Below are positions 50,412 through 62,900 of a stretch of 64,000 nucleotides of DNA, one piece after another. The notes below the pieces were generated by a model. The model saw only the letters and a program-made list of their open reading frames with translations, searched no databases and had not been told where the DNA came from. Location of the stretch: NCBI GenBank assembly GCA_037013685.1, contig CM072886.1, forward strand, positions 6,510,001 through 6,574,000, written 5' to 3'. The position numbers and the translations under genes were made by a program. How positions within the stretch are numbered: position 1 is the stretch's first letter; the number at the start of each line of letters is the position of its first letter. The DNA is from Acridotheres tristis (Eukaryota > Chordata > Aves > Passeriformes > Sturnidae).

Positions 50412-50461
50412 CTTTTCTTTTCTTTTCTTTTTTTTTTCTTTTTTTTTTTTTTAATTTTTAA
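50412..50461. repeat. T-rich tract (TTTTC)n then poly-T
   Basis: CTTTTCTTTTCTTTTC units pass into long T runs and end in TTAATTTTTAAAAAATTTTA. Read on the minus strand this is an A-rich tail preceded by AATAAA (TTTATT near 50,466 on the plus strand), which is the arrangement left by a retroposed polyadenylated transcript. No parent transcript could be recognised, so only the simple repeat is asserted. Confidence 0.7.
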
Positions 50462-51227
50462 AAAATTTTATTATTGCTGTAAGATCCAGGAATAAAATAA
50501 AAAATCTCCGACTCAACTGTCTCCACTTTCTGTACACCACATTGTTGGTAAATGATGCCCAGGGGAGAAATTGTTGAGTTGTGATAAATTGTTGAGCATC
50601 CAAAAGCTATTGTTGGTCTCGCTGGGGACCACTGAAAGCTCAGTGCTCTTGAAAACCCAGCCAATTATGCAGGTGCTTATGCATGGGCTCTGAAGGCTCA
50701 GTTTTCTTGCTTATTAAAAAGGATGTTTTTTTAAAAGCTTTCTGTCGTTACTGGTCATTTATTTTCCCTCCGTTTTCTTTTGAAGATATCTTAAAAATAG
50801 CACATTTGAAACAAACTCACTTGAACTCCTGTGTAGTCAAATGATGGTATTTCATTCAGGAAACTGAGGGTGGTCTTTTGGTGAGTATTAAGAAGGAAAA
50901 GGCAGCAGTTTCTCAGATTTCAGAGCATTAGACAGCCCTGTTGAGTTTTGTCTTTTCCTTTGCACCCAAGAGATAAAAATGGAGCTGAAGTGTCATTTTA
51001 GTTATAGAATATAGTTTGTTTTCTTTTATTTAGTTGGAATATAACAGCCTCTGAAAGACCTCAGGACAAGATATGCTCTTCAATAACTGTTTATTTTATT
51101 AATGAAAATTAATTTTAATTATAGGGTTATGTTATTTAAATATATCATCCTTGCAGAAGGGTGTGTGTTGCTAAAATGGCTCTTTCCACATATAATACTA
51201 ATAATACCTAACACATCCTTCATGTTT

Positions 51228-51400
51228 TATGTCTTTGAATTGCTTTCAAAAATATTCTTTCTGACATCTCAGTGATGTAGGTAAACTGCATTACCCACAC
51301 TTGGCAGAAAGGGAAGCTTAATACAGGATTAAGTGGCTTGCCCAGGGCTATGTTACTCCTGTATTTCAGACTCCAAGCCCGGGAATTGCAGTGATGATCA
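51228..51400 (-). mobile_element. MIR-type SINE, minus orientation
   Basis: GATGTAGGTAAACTGCATTA, AGAAAGGGAAGC, GGATTAAGTGGCTTGCCCAG and CAGACTCCAAGCCCGGGAAT correspond in order to the reverse complement of MIR. That reads 'tgaggtaggtaa..attat', 'gatgaggaaactgag', 'gttaagtgacttgcccaagg', 'tctgactccagagcccggg'. The core domain is well conserved. Confidence 0.8.
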
Positions 51401-53754
51401 CTGCTGTGGGGACAAACAGTTTGGGTCAGAACTGGCTTCAGGCAGTTTGTAGACATGTCCCACATTGCTTAAGCATTTTGAGAATGTTAGCAATTTTTTA
51501 TTCATCCATTCATTCCACTACTCACATTTGGATTCTTTCAAATGAGATCAGGCACACTTGGGTCTTTGGATCTTTATGGGCACTTCTAGAGATTTGACAG
51601 TCATTTAAAGAATCTCCTCCTAAACCAGACTGTAGAAAGCAACCATGGATATTAATAGTCCATCAGAAGAATATGTGAACACTGATTATATGTGCTCATG
51701 TGTGCACACACAGATACACAGACATACAGCCCACCATGAAAATCACCAAATAAATCCTCGTGCCTGGCATCATTCAATGAACTCTGACCCTGAGAGCAAG
51801 AAATCACTGTTACAAATCTAAAATGCTTCCAGAAAGGTATTTGGCACTATATCTTCCCTTGGAGGTGCAGCATTTTCCAGCTGTCACTGGATTTCTACTG
51901 GCCTAAGTAATAACTGACCAGGGAAATAAAAGCAGACTGGTTCACCACTCAAAAAATGTCTCATCCCCACAGTAGAAAATAGTGCCTTTCCCCTGCAGAT
52001 GGTTCTAAATTTGAAGTGGTTTGTTATTTGTTCCTGAAGGAAGAGGAATTTCATGATATCTGCTGCTTTGTGTCAAAATAATATCCAAGTGCTGTGGGTC
52101 AGTGCTTTGTAGTGACAGGACAAAATGAGCCCCAGAAATCCCTGTCAGCTCCACTGGGGTTGCCTCCTCCTGCAGCCGAGTGCCTCACTACTGGAATGAA
52201 TTTAACCTCCGTGGCTGGGATGCTGGCACAGCTCATGGAGCCTGAGATGACTCTTGGCTGCCTGCTTAATCTTCCTAACTGTAAGGAGCTGCACTCTTAC
52301 CTTTAATTCCTGCTTCTCCTTCCACAGGGAGAGGATAGAGGCACGAACCGATGATCCAGCTCTGTCTCAGACCCAGAGCTCAACCCTTGCCTCCCATGCC
52401 TTCAATGCTTTCCTCACTGAGTCAGCCTTTCTCCCAGAAAATTCAGTGTCTCCTGTCACAGCGACAGGAGTTATTTTATAATCTGCAAACGTGTTTGCTT
52501 CCCTTGAGCAGCAGAGTATATGTCATTCCTTAGGGGGCAAATAGGAATGGCATGAGGGACAGGTGAACAGTGCTGCTTTTAGCTGTCCCCCCAGGCAGAT
52601 GGTTCTGTGGCCATGGGTTGCTGGCTTGAGAAGAAGAAATATGATGAGGTTTTCAGGAAAATCCCTGAAATTTCTCTCTTTCTGCTTTTCATAGCATGGC
52701 AAAGTGACAGCATTTTCTCTAAGCTACAATTAATGAGGGCAAGAGGACCTAGAGAAAGTGTGGAGGCTGGAGGAGAGGGAGCCTTCCCTTGAAAAAAGAT
52801 GTAGTGTGTTAAAAATATATATGTGGGGATGAGGAATAGTGACTAGTAAAATAAATCATCATCACCCTCTGCTTCTTGTCTTTCTGGAAATTCTGCATCT
52901 GAAGCCATAGATGGTTTCTGTCCTGAAGTACTCCAAGTGGTCTTTCCCCTTCCCTTTGGCTCTAGAAATGTTAGTGGCACAGGGCTAGCTGAACAGCCCT
53001 GTATTTTGCAAAAGAAAAGGATTCTGGCCCTTGATTAACTCCAATAAATGCTGTTTTTAAGAGGTATTTTTCAATGAAGTACGATAGCCCTTTACTGCAC
53101 TACTCAAGATACTACTTTTATTTTCATAATGTTCACATTTATCAAGCAATAAATGCAGACGTGCCCATCTAAGTAGAAATACTCACTCAAAACCAACTTC
53201 TCCTATCCAAAGAAAAAAACAAGTAAATTTTGACCCAAATGTTGGGAAGCTTGAAAGAAGCCAAAATGCCTTATTTAAAGAGTTTCAAAAGAGCAGTCTT
53301 TGATATTAAGAGTGATTTTTGGAGTCTTAACACTGGTGTGTTACTATCTAGGACTTCAGGTTCAGTTGTTGAAGGTATCAGATGGAGTATAAGGATCAAG
53401 AAAGATGTTCTGATAGCTGAGGAGGTTAAATGCTGTCATGGGGCCCCTCACACCCTTGTGCTGTAATTTCTATATCATTCTGAGTGATCCCTGTGGCCAA
53501 ATTTTTCATAGGTTTAGCTCTTCCCCATTTGTCTCTTTTTTTTTTTTTTTTTTTTTTCTTCCAATGCTCAGCTGGATATAGTTGTTAAATAAGAGGCTGG
53601 ATTCTAAACTTTCTTTTTACCGACTTTCAGAAATGCTAGACAGTTCTAGCTACAATTGAACTAGATAGGAGCTATACTAAACTATATAAAGTTATGATAA
53701 TTGCTCTGAATAAAATCAGATCCCAGGCATCTGAAATTAAACACCCTAAATTAG
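51401..53754 (+). other. DPP6: DPP6-S intron 1 between two MIR copies
   Basis: Non-coding sequence without recognised exons. It includes a 22-base poly-T run at 53,536-53,557 and a short TA tract near 52,815. The ORFs here are all under 80 codons. Confidence 0.5.
53536..53557. repeat. 22-base poly-T tract
   Basis: An uninterrupted run of 22 T lies about 200 bp left of a MIR copy. The MIR copy is in plus orientation, so this tract is not its tail. Confidence 0.9.
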
Positions 53755-53915
53755 CAAAATGTTTGACCTTAATCATTCTCTGACTCAGCTCCCCATCTGA
53801 GTGATGGGATAACATCTTCCCTTCATGTAGAGATGCTGTGGAAAGAAAGTGATGAATATTTGAAGCCCTCACGTATTGTAGTGATGAGCTCCACAGAAAC
53901 CGCTGTGAGAAAATT
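53755..53915 (+). mobile_element. MIR-type SINE, plus orientation, 5'-truncated
   Basis: TGACCTTAATCATTCTCTGA, CTCAGCTCCCCATCTGAGTG and ATGGGATAACATCTTCCC follow the MIR core ('tgaccttgggcaagtcac...cctcagtttccccatctgtaaaatgggataat'). A diverged tail then runs through GAGATGCTGTGGA to TAGTGATGAGCTCCACAGAA. The tRNA-derived head is missing or unrecognisable. Confidence 0.8.
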
Positions 53916-56900
53916 GATAACTCTGCCTCTAGAGCAGGTTGGGATTGTGGGCTGCAAATGCAGTGAGGATCAAATGAAATATTGAAGAGACCTCATTATG
54001 TGTGAGCACTACCCACTTGGTGCAGTGTCTCAGGCAGCTGAAGGTATGTGGGATATAAAATTGGACTTCTGCACAATACATATGTACAGGGGGCTGAATT
54101 ACAGCTCAAGAACCTTGAGGTTTGAATTTGATATTGCCCAACTTACTGCCTACATAGTCTTAACCTTAAGGCAGATTTAGTCTCTTGCTGTTGATTACAG
54201 GTGAGATTTTCAAAAGCTCTTTCTCTGTTGCCAGTAGAGATAACACGACTTTATGGATGGCTTTAATGGGAGCAGAGCTAAACCAGCATTGAGTATTTTC
54301 AAGTCAGAAGCAAGGATTTACGTTGCACATTGGCTGAAAAATACACTGAAAAAAAATTGCAGTGTTTGATGCTTGAACTCAGTGAAGTTCTTGTCGTTCC
54401 TAAGGGCTGTTAGCTTTTTCTATTAAGAACAACCTTGTATGTGAGATGCTAAAATTAGGTATTGGCAGTGTTTCTTGTTGTTTGCCAGTGCATAACATGA
54501 GTAGGCACAATTTCACTTATTAACCTTGACTGCAGAATTCCATTGACCCGGTTCTGAACATCACAAACCTTGTGGTAACCTCCAGAGGCTTTTATCTGAC
54601 ATGCACTGGGTGGTATTTAAATGACCCAGAGTCGAGTTTTATCATTATTTATATTGCAGAAAGCAGCAGAGATCAAAACCTCATTGTGTCAGGTTCTTAT
54701 CAGACTCTGCCATGAAAATCTGGCAGTACAAATTGACAAATGGAGTTTTCTTGTTCCTGTTCTACACACAGAGGAGGCAGAATCTGGCCTGCAGTGAGCA
54801 GAATTTGTTTTATGCTCACTGAAGAAGAGGGCAGGCTTCCTCAAAGTCAGGCACAGAACCTTTAGTACAGTCACTAGCAGTATCCAGAACTGTTGGGTCA
54901 GAACTGTAATTTTAGCAGTATTAATTCCTTTCTCATCTCCTTTGCAAATACAGTCTTCCAGCCTGCATGCTGAGATTTTGCTTTTTTTTCCTACCCATTT
55001 AAGACTCTTTCTGTCCCTTTTACATAAGCAATGTCTTATATTATTAGCAAATAATTGTCTTCTTCTGCAAAAAGATTTTTTTATCATAGCTTTTCTCATG
55101 GCACTTACCATGTCTCTTTTGAACTTTGGAAGTCAGAGTGTACTGAATTGATGGTACAGTACATTCTTCCCACATCCAGCACATTTTTCTACCATACCCT
55201 TGGCATAGACTCCCTGATCCTGCACATTTTCTTAGCAGTAAAAAAAAGACCCATTTGAATTGCTACAATTTATGTGATCTCACAGGGAAAAAAAACATTA
55301 TTTCCTTAGAAGCAGCAAAAGCAAATCGAAGTGTTACTCACCATGAGAGTAGGAATTGGATTGAAATATCTGTCTTAACCACAGGAAGCTTTCCACTCTC
55401 ACAAAAAATGGAATGTTTTGGAAAACATCTGTCAGCTCCCGTGGAAACCCACTGGTTCAGCACCCTGTCTTTTTTCCATTGTTTCATCTACTGTGGTGAG
55501 CTGTGGTAGCAAAGAGCAATAATAATCTTTCAGTAACACAGGTAGACCCATGTACAAACTGAGATACTCATCACAAGAGAATATTTCTTTGCCATGCTGG
55601 AAAGGGCCTGTCATGCTGAATCTGGCTCAGAGATGACCACATCTAGGGGTGGCAAGAGTAGATGAAGATACTGTCCTTTCTGTGAAATCATTGTTCACAT
55701 TTTCATTTATTTTTTCTAATTCAATTGACTTTCCAAAACCCTTCATTTTCTCTTAGTCACAAATCTAACTCCTATTTTTAGGTTAGCTTGTATTTATTCC
55801 TATTGTAATAATATCTGGTAGCTCTGGTCATTATAATGTTTTCTGTTTCCAAGGAAATGAGGAACTAAGTGTAGAACAAGAGATCCTGTTGCTGATGAGC
55901 ACAAACAGTGAAATAGAAAGAAATGAGATAATAAAAAGGCCACTTTCCTCCTAGGGTTTAATAAGGGTCCTAAAGTGCAGTGTTATACATTGAGAGCATT
56001 ACAATACTGAGGATCAGTGATTAGGAATGAATAATGTGCTCATCCCAAAGGAATGTGACTTTTTGAAAATCAGTGTTTTCTTCAGTGGGACTCTGAAAAG
56101 GAGGAAAAGTGCACTTGCAAGTGGATTCTCTTCTGTCATTGTTGTATTCAGGAGGGAAGCTCAACATGCAGCTCAGCAAGGCTGACTGGATGGTGGCACA
56201 AAAGAGAGGCTCTGCTTTTTGCCTGCAGTGATTCTGGCAACACAGCTCTCAGGGGAATTTGAACCAAGTGATTTCATTATTCCCTCTCTCCTAGTATCTC
56301 ATCTCTCTGTTTTATGACTACCAAACTCTCAGTTTTAAATCCCATTTCTGTATTGTTTCATTTTTTAATTGTCTTTATTATTAAAAATAAAAAATCTAAC
56401 ATCCTAATAAAATAGCAGCAGTCTATCTGATGATGAGATTTTAAATGCTAGATACAAATTAGTCTTAGGAATAACAAGGCTTTGTTCTCTTACCCAACAG
56501 GAAATATCACTAAATCTCTAATATTATGTGTTAAATAACACATAAGAGCAATGGGGATTTCCCATGGTGTGCACTCAGGAATGCCCATCTGTAAGAGATG
56601 GAAGCCTCTGTTATTTCATGGCTTGAAATCTCACTCTATCCACTCCATTTCAGGATTGATTCTTACATGGAGCAAGATCATTGCTGAATGACCAAGACCA
56701 AACTCTGTGTGCCAGAGCACAACCCAGAGGTTGGGTGGGCATCTCTGAGGTTTCTGTCTCTACCTCTGAAGGAAAATGAAGGAAAAAAAAAAATCAGTCC
56801 CTTGTTCCAATTTAGCTGATTTAGCAAGAGAGAGAATAAAAACTTGGATCCCAGAAAATTTCTGTAAGATAAAGAAAACATGAACATGAGATTTCACCAA

Positions 56901-59900
56901 CAACAGTACAAAGCTGCATTTAATGTATTTTCATATTGAATTGCCTCCAAGACTTCAGCTGTTTTTCTAGAACTGGGTGAAGTTACTCCTCAGCTGGATG
57001 GGAACAGTGTTCATCACTACTGTGGCAGGAAAATTCTTGGGAGGAGTTTATAGGAAATAATTTTGTAAGCTGTAGGAAGGTTTCTGCAGCTCTTGAGCTG
57101 CTCTATTTCTGCAGGTTGATCCACTGGAGGACCTGGACCACCCCAATTTTTGCAGAGCACCTGCTCACCTTCACAAGCCATTGCAAATGTCTCCACTGTT
57201 GGGATTATTTTGTTAAAGTGAACAAGATGTGGTCTGCCATATTTATAGAAAGCTGTTTAAATATTCCAGTTTCAATCTTCTCCAAATCATGACAGAAAAC
57301 ATTAATGAAAAATAAAAGCATTTAAACCTTAAAACCAAATCAAATTAATAATGCTGGGAACTGGGAACTTCTATTTATAAATAGGAAGAGAATGCAGTGT
57401 AGCCAGGAATTGCTCTCAAAAGGCTTCCTGAAATGATAGTATTATTTTAAAAGCACCTCCAAAGCAAGTGTTATTTGGAGACACAAAGCCCTACTACTAG
57501 AAACACTGTTTTCCTTTTTGTTCTATTGATTTCTTTTGTGACTCTTGGTCGCATTCCCAGGAACTTACAGTGCTTGCTAAAAGCTCATGTTATTTATCTT
57601 CCATGAACTCTTGCATATCTATGATTCTTCAGTAAAATTCCATTTTTTAGCAATTTGCTCTAGATGACTTATATTTTCCAGAATTTAACCACAGGGTTGA
57701 TTTCTTTTTTTCATCTGATATCCAAATTATTCAGGACATGATGCTTAAGAAATACGATGGACCATAAAAGGGAAGGATTCTGGAATTTTTTGGATGCAAA
57801 GGCAGTCAAAATCAGGACTTTTTTACTATTTCTCTGAGCTTGCTTTCAGCACAGCTCTGATTTAATATTATTCCATGCTTTCATCCCTCCTTGCTTCTCT
57901 CTTGAGTTCAGGGTGCCAGTCATATCAATGTTGGAAAATGTCTTCAATCTGCCTACAGATGTGTATGAGGAAAGAATTGGGGGCTCCGTTTTGCTGGAAG
58001 TACCCTTGAATTGCAGGAGCTATTCAATAAATCTTAAATTGCACGTTTACTACTGCTGCATCTCTGCTGTCTGATCTGTCAGTAGATTTTTAATGGTGAA
58101 TTTGGGTGAGACATCCTCTCTGTGTCCACGAGGGCAATGTCTATTCCTGAGAAAAAGCAAGTGCAGTTATTGTACATATTCCTCTATTGGCACATGGGCA
58201 GAAAAGAGCCCTTTGGAAGCTTTTTCTCTGGTGTAGTTCTAAGAAAACACTTCTTTGTGTCCCTCTTTCAGCTTACACACATCAAAGATACAATAGATAT
58301 CTCTTGATAAGCAGACTTCTAGTTATGCTTAGTGGCTGCCTTTTTTTATAATACCTTGCAACTTTTTGTGTGGCATTATTATGAGTAGCTCGCTGCATTC
58401 CGTTACGATATTTCAGTTTTATTAGTAATATTAGACAAATGTGTGGTATTTAATGCTTTTATTTGATACCTGTAAACAGAGAAATGGCTGCTCAGCACAG
58501 CATGATCCACGAGAGATGTTCTCAGATTAACATTATTGCACAGGAGAAGCCATTGTTACACGAAGCATGAATTTGCTTGAGTTAACAATAGGATGTTGGA
58601 AGTTCTTTAGGAATAGTCTGGCAGTGACTTGAGCACGTTCTTTGAAGTTCTGTGTTGGAAGTAATGCTTTATTTCTGATAAAGGTATTCTATTTGAAATG
58701 GTATGAAACAATCATTACTCACTTCAGCCCCTTTGACCAGTGAACCTGAAATCATCCTCAGGCAGTAAACTTGCATTTTTATCAACAATTCTACCTTACC
58801 AGAGCAAAGATAATATTGAGAAATTTCATTACTCCTTATAAGTGGGGATATCATTAGCCATCAGAGTCATTATTAAATTATATTATTTGTTTAATGGACC
58901 TACAGTATACTTGAATTGCTGAAAAATCAATTGAATTTTTTTTCTAGGAATTATAGTAGAGGGTCTGCAAGCACACATAAATAGCAATTTATGTGAGACT
59001 GTTCTAGTAGGAACCAGACTGAAGTCTGAATTGCTGTGATAACTGCTAAAAAAAAGCCTTTCTTATTTCTAAGAGCTGGAAGTTGGTGCCATTGGCAGAC
59101 TGAAGTTAGGCCAAAACAACATTACACATAAGGAGCCATTACATCACAGTCATTCATTGTCTGCAAATGACTTCAGATAGGATTATGTGTTTTGTTGTTT
59201 TGGTTTTTTTTCCCCCCTGGCATTAAGAATGGCATTCAAGTATTTGAATTCAAATGCTTGGTGCCATTTCATGTCACAGACAGAGAACTAAAGACCTGCA
59301 TCTTTTTGGAGTGGCAGGGGGAAGCCAAGCAGGGTATACCATGACATTTAAAATAGCACATGGCATCTGTGATTAGGAATCAGAATCCTACTGTTTTAGT
59401 GATATTCATTTTTTTAGTGACTTTTAATTTCTTTCTGGTTTCCTGCAATACTCTCTAACAGCTGATGTTTTTTGCCTTCCACGCAATCCTGCAGAGCCAT
59501 GATATTTAGTTCCTTAAGAGAGTGCTCCAGTTAAAACTCTGCTTAAAGATCCTGCATGAGTTGTCATTCTTCCAGTGTCTTTTGCACCCCATAAGAGTTT
59601 CATAGTAAGTTCTTTATACCTCATCTCAGATAACAGTTATATACATTTATGAATGACTAAAACATAAATGTTTTTTACAAAACATATAGAGACATTATTT
59701 TGACTTTCACTGACATGAAAGAAATTTGCTTGGATTTTATAGAATATTTCTCTTCTCAAAAGAGTTACAGCTGGGATTACCTTCTCTGGCCGAGTTTCTA
59801 GCGTACAAAATTGATTCCCTCTTCTGTATTTATCATGAGATAAACTTCACATATATGAACCACAGAATCTGAAATCTATTGGTTCAAGAGAGTTGTTATG

Positions 59901-62900
59901 GAATAATAAACTAAATGATTATGAACTGATCTGCTTGCTGGAATTCATACAGCAAAAATGTCTCAGTTGCTTACACTGAAACCAGATCTAAGACAGCATG
60001 CAACCAGAGTGGATCATGAAGGTAGTGCCAGTGTAATTTTAAAGCCAAAAGATCTGAAATTACTCTTTATTAGGTAATGCAGCAGGAAATATAGAAAGTG
60101 ATAGTGGCTGCAGAGGAATGAGAAAAAGAATATCTGCATCACTCACACAGACAGCTTGCAATATGAAGAAAAAAGAAAAGTGGAATAAAGTGATTTGCAA
60201 GATTAGTTTATACCTAAAACTATAGATTCTGGTAGGATACAGTCTTTGCATGTTGATACCAACCACTTTTCCTTGAAGAAACACCTCTAGGCTTGATTCA
60301 GGAGGATATGCTCAATCATACTCTCTGTCTGTGCCTTCACCTTTCTGCCCATCTCTGCCAATAACCCAGCAGCTGATTTCAGTCAAATGTGGTGGAGCAG
60401 GCAGTGATTTCAATCGTATTCAATCCCAATGTGAAAATTAGTGGGTGAATAGGAATAAAGAAACTCAGATTAATGCCTCTGAAGGGGGAATGGATGGAAC
60501 ATGAACCCAGCAATTGCATAGGCTGGCTGACCTGCCAGCTGGCTGAGCAGCACATGGGGTAGTTCCCCTTTCCATGGCCAATTTTCTGACTTGGGCTCTA
60601 GCTCTTACAGATCACAGCTGTGAAGCTTCCTTACACTTTTTGTGTGTATTGGAAGAGATCTGAGACTCTCTTTTCAGCAACACGAACTTTCAGGGGAATA
60701 AGAGAACCAGAATTCATGAATACTACACAGGGAAATGTAGAGTTAAAGAAGAGTCTGTCTAGAAAGTGAAGCTTGAGCTTCTGAGCAAAAAAGCATTGGA
60801 AATTGTTCATTTTGGCTCCCATTTCTCAGGATTCCTATAGTTTTTAGCACTTGTCCCACAAGTTTTCCTCAAGCAAAGAAATTCAGATTTCTTAGTGCTT
60901 AGTGACAGGAATATTGCAGCTTGGGAGTGGGCTGTAAATCCTGGGTGGCTGTAGTAATTCACAAGGGAATAGCATATGTCACCACAAACGAAGTGTGAAG
61001 CTGATGGTTTTTCTGTCTCAGATACATCAGAGGGAAAACTCATTTAGTAAAGACTCAACAGCTTTGTAAACCTCTACCTGAAAAAAATGCTGTTTGCTTG
61101 AAGGAGTCCAGGCAGACTAATGGCTTCCAGCTGGAATTGCATGCATGTGTGGGATTTGTGTGTTGAACACTTACATTAGCATAAGTAATGGGTTTGTTTT
61201 CTGTGAAGGTCTGAATAGGGAAACAATTTTAGAGCTTTGGAATTTATTAATCTCCACACAGAATATAACCACTGGAGATTTATAGCTGTAATGTTTGACT
61301 TTCCTTAATTTCCATAATTTTCTGCATTTCTTCTCCATCCGTCTGCTGATCTCCCTGCATTCTTGTAATAGATATTCACCAGCTTTCTTAAGTTTTTTAT
61401 TTTGTTTTTTTTCCTGTCATAAACTCTTTGATGTTGTTTGATTCTGCTATTTTATTTTTTTTTAATAAATTACAGCCTTTTTGTTGTTGTTGTTATTTTT
61501 TTTTTCTCTTGATATATAAAGTTTTGGTGAGATGTCAGCCTTGCTTGTACCATCCACACCAAGTTTCAAACTGTGCCAGTTTAAAAGGTTTCCACCCAAA
61601 ACGAGGTAGATCAACATGAGCCTTCAAACGAGTGTGCAGAAGTCAGTGTGCCATTCCCTTTTCTCTTGAAAATTCAGGACTTCCCTGATGCCCAGAGCCA
61701 GCAAGTCAATAACCAGTCCTCAGCAGAGTTCATGGCCCCAGACCTTTGTGTCTGTAGCAGAACATTTGTGCCCACACAGCCCTGCAGGGAGGGACTGCCC
61801 CTGAGCAAAGGCTGCTGCCAGAGGCACCAACCCTCCTTCGTGATTCATGTGTACCCTCGGGATGTGCTCAGGCAGATGAGGCTGCCAAACTGGAATCTGG
61901 AGCCAGAATTTGAGTCAGACTCAGTTCAGGAGAGGCTCTGACATTGTGTTGATTTCTGCCAAGTGCCCAGAATACTCCCAGCCCACACAGATGTTTTATT
62001 ATTCTATATTAATATGCATTATTGAAATACCACTGCAAGGCCAGGAACAATTTAGGCTGTATTGTGCTGACATGAATAAAAATTACAGTAAGCAACAGAT
62101 ATGGCCCCCCAGGGACTGTTGCCAAAAAAACAATATAGACCATACAAGAGAAATGGGCAGAAGTAAGAGGTAGAGAGGGGAAAAGGAAACAAAAAACAGC
62201 TAATGCAAGCTCGTATCAGGTGTGAAATAATTCCAATTAAAGACAGTATTTATTGAATAACAATTGTTATCTTAGTGAGCTGCTCTCACCAAGAAGACAA
62301 ACGTGGGAGTGAGGGTATCAGTGTTCATATGCATCACTGAGATTCCACATGCATGGCAATGCTTTTGGCTTCCTCCAAATCCAGGTGAGACAAAAAAAAC
62401 TTCAGCTACTTTGGAGACAGATGAAAATGTCACAATGATCTAAATTGTAGCCCACTGTACTTATTAAATTCCAGGCTGTTCTATGCCCCCCTTTTCACTC
62501 ATAGTTTTTGCACTCCTTTCTTTCTCTAGTTACATGAGCATATTAGTTATGTATCTGCAAGGAAAAAAGTAGAAGTTGTTATTGCAGTTATTGCCTTCTC
62601 AAGCCTTTATATTACTGCTTGTGCCATATTTATGGGCAAATCCTGCACACCTGACTCAGGCAAGTAGATCTATTAAGTGTAGAGGAGATACCTTTTTTTC
62701 AAAATTTTTACTCATAATGACAGATCAAACAATGACATTCAGCTGGGAATTTGTATGTCAATGCTAATTTTAGAAGTACCCATGGAAATGCATTTTGTTT
62801 TCTTTGATTCTCTTCCCTTTGTGAAGAGCTGAAGAGAGAGCCATAAAATTTGCAGTAATGGGGCTTTGACTTCTGCATCACTGTTGGGGTATCACAGTTT

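Larger units (their letters stand above)
47939..51227 (+). other. DPP6: DPP6-S intron 1, middle part
   Basis: No exon is recognised. The segment contains a short (TAAA)n-like tract at about 49,520-49,560, a GC-richer patch directly after it (49,565-49,790), an 18-base poly-T at 49,900-49,917 and a T-rich tract at 50,412-50,461. Confidence 0.5.
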
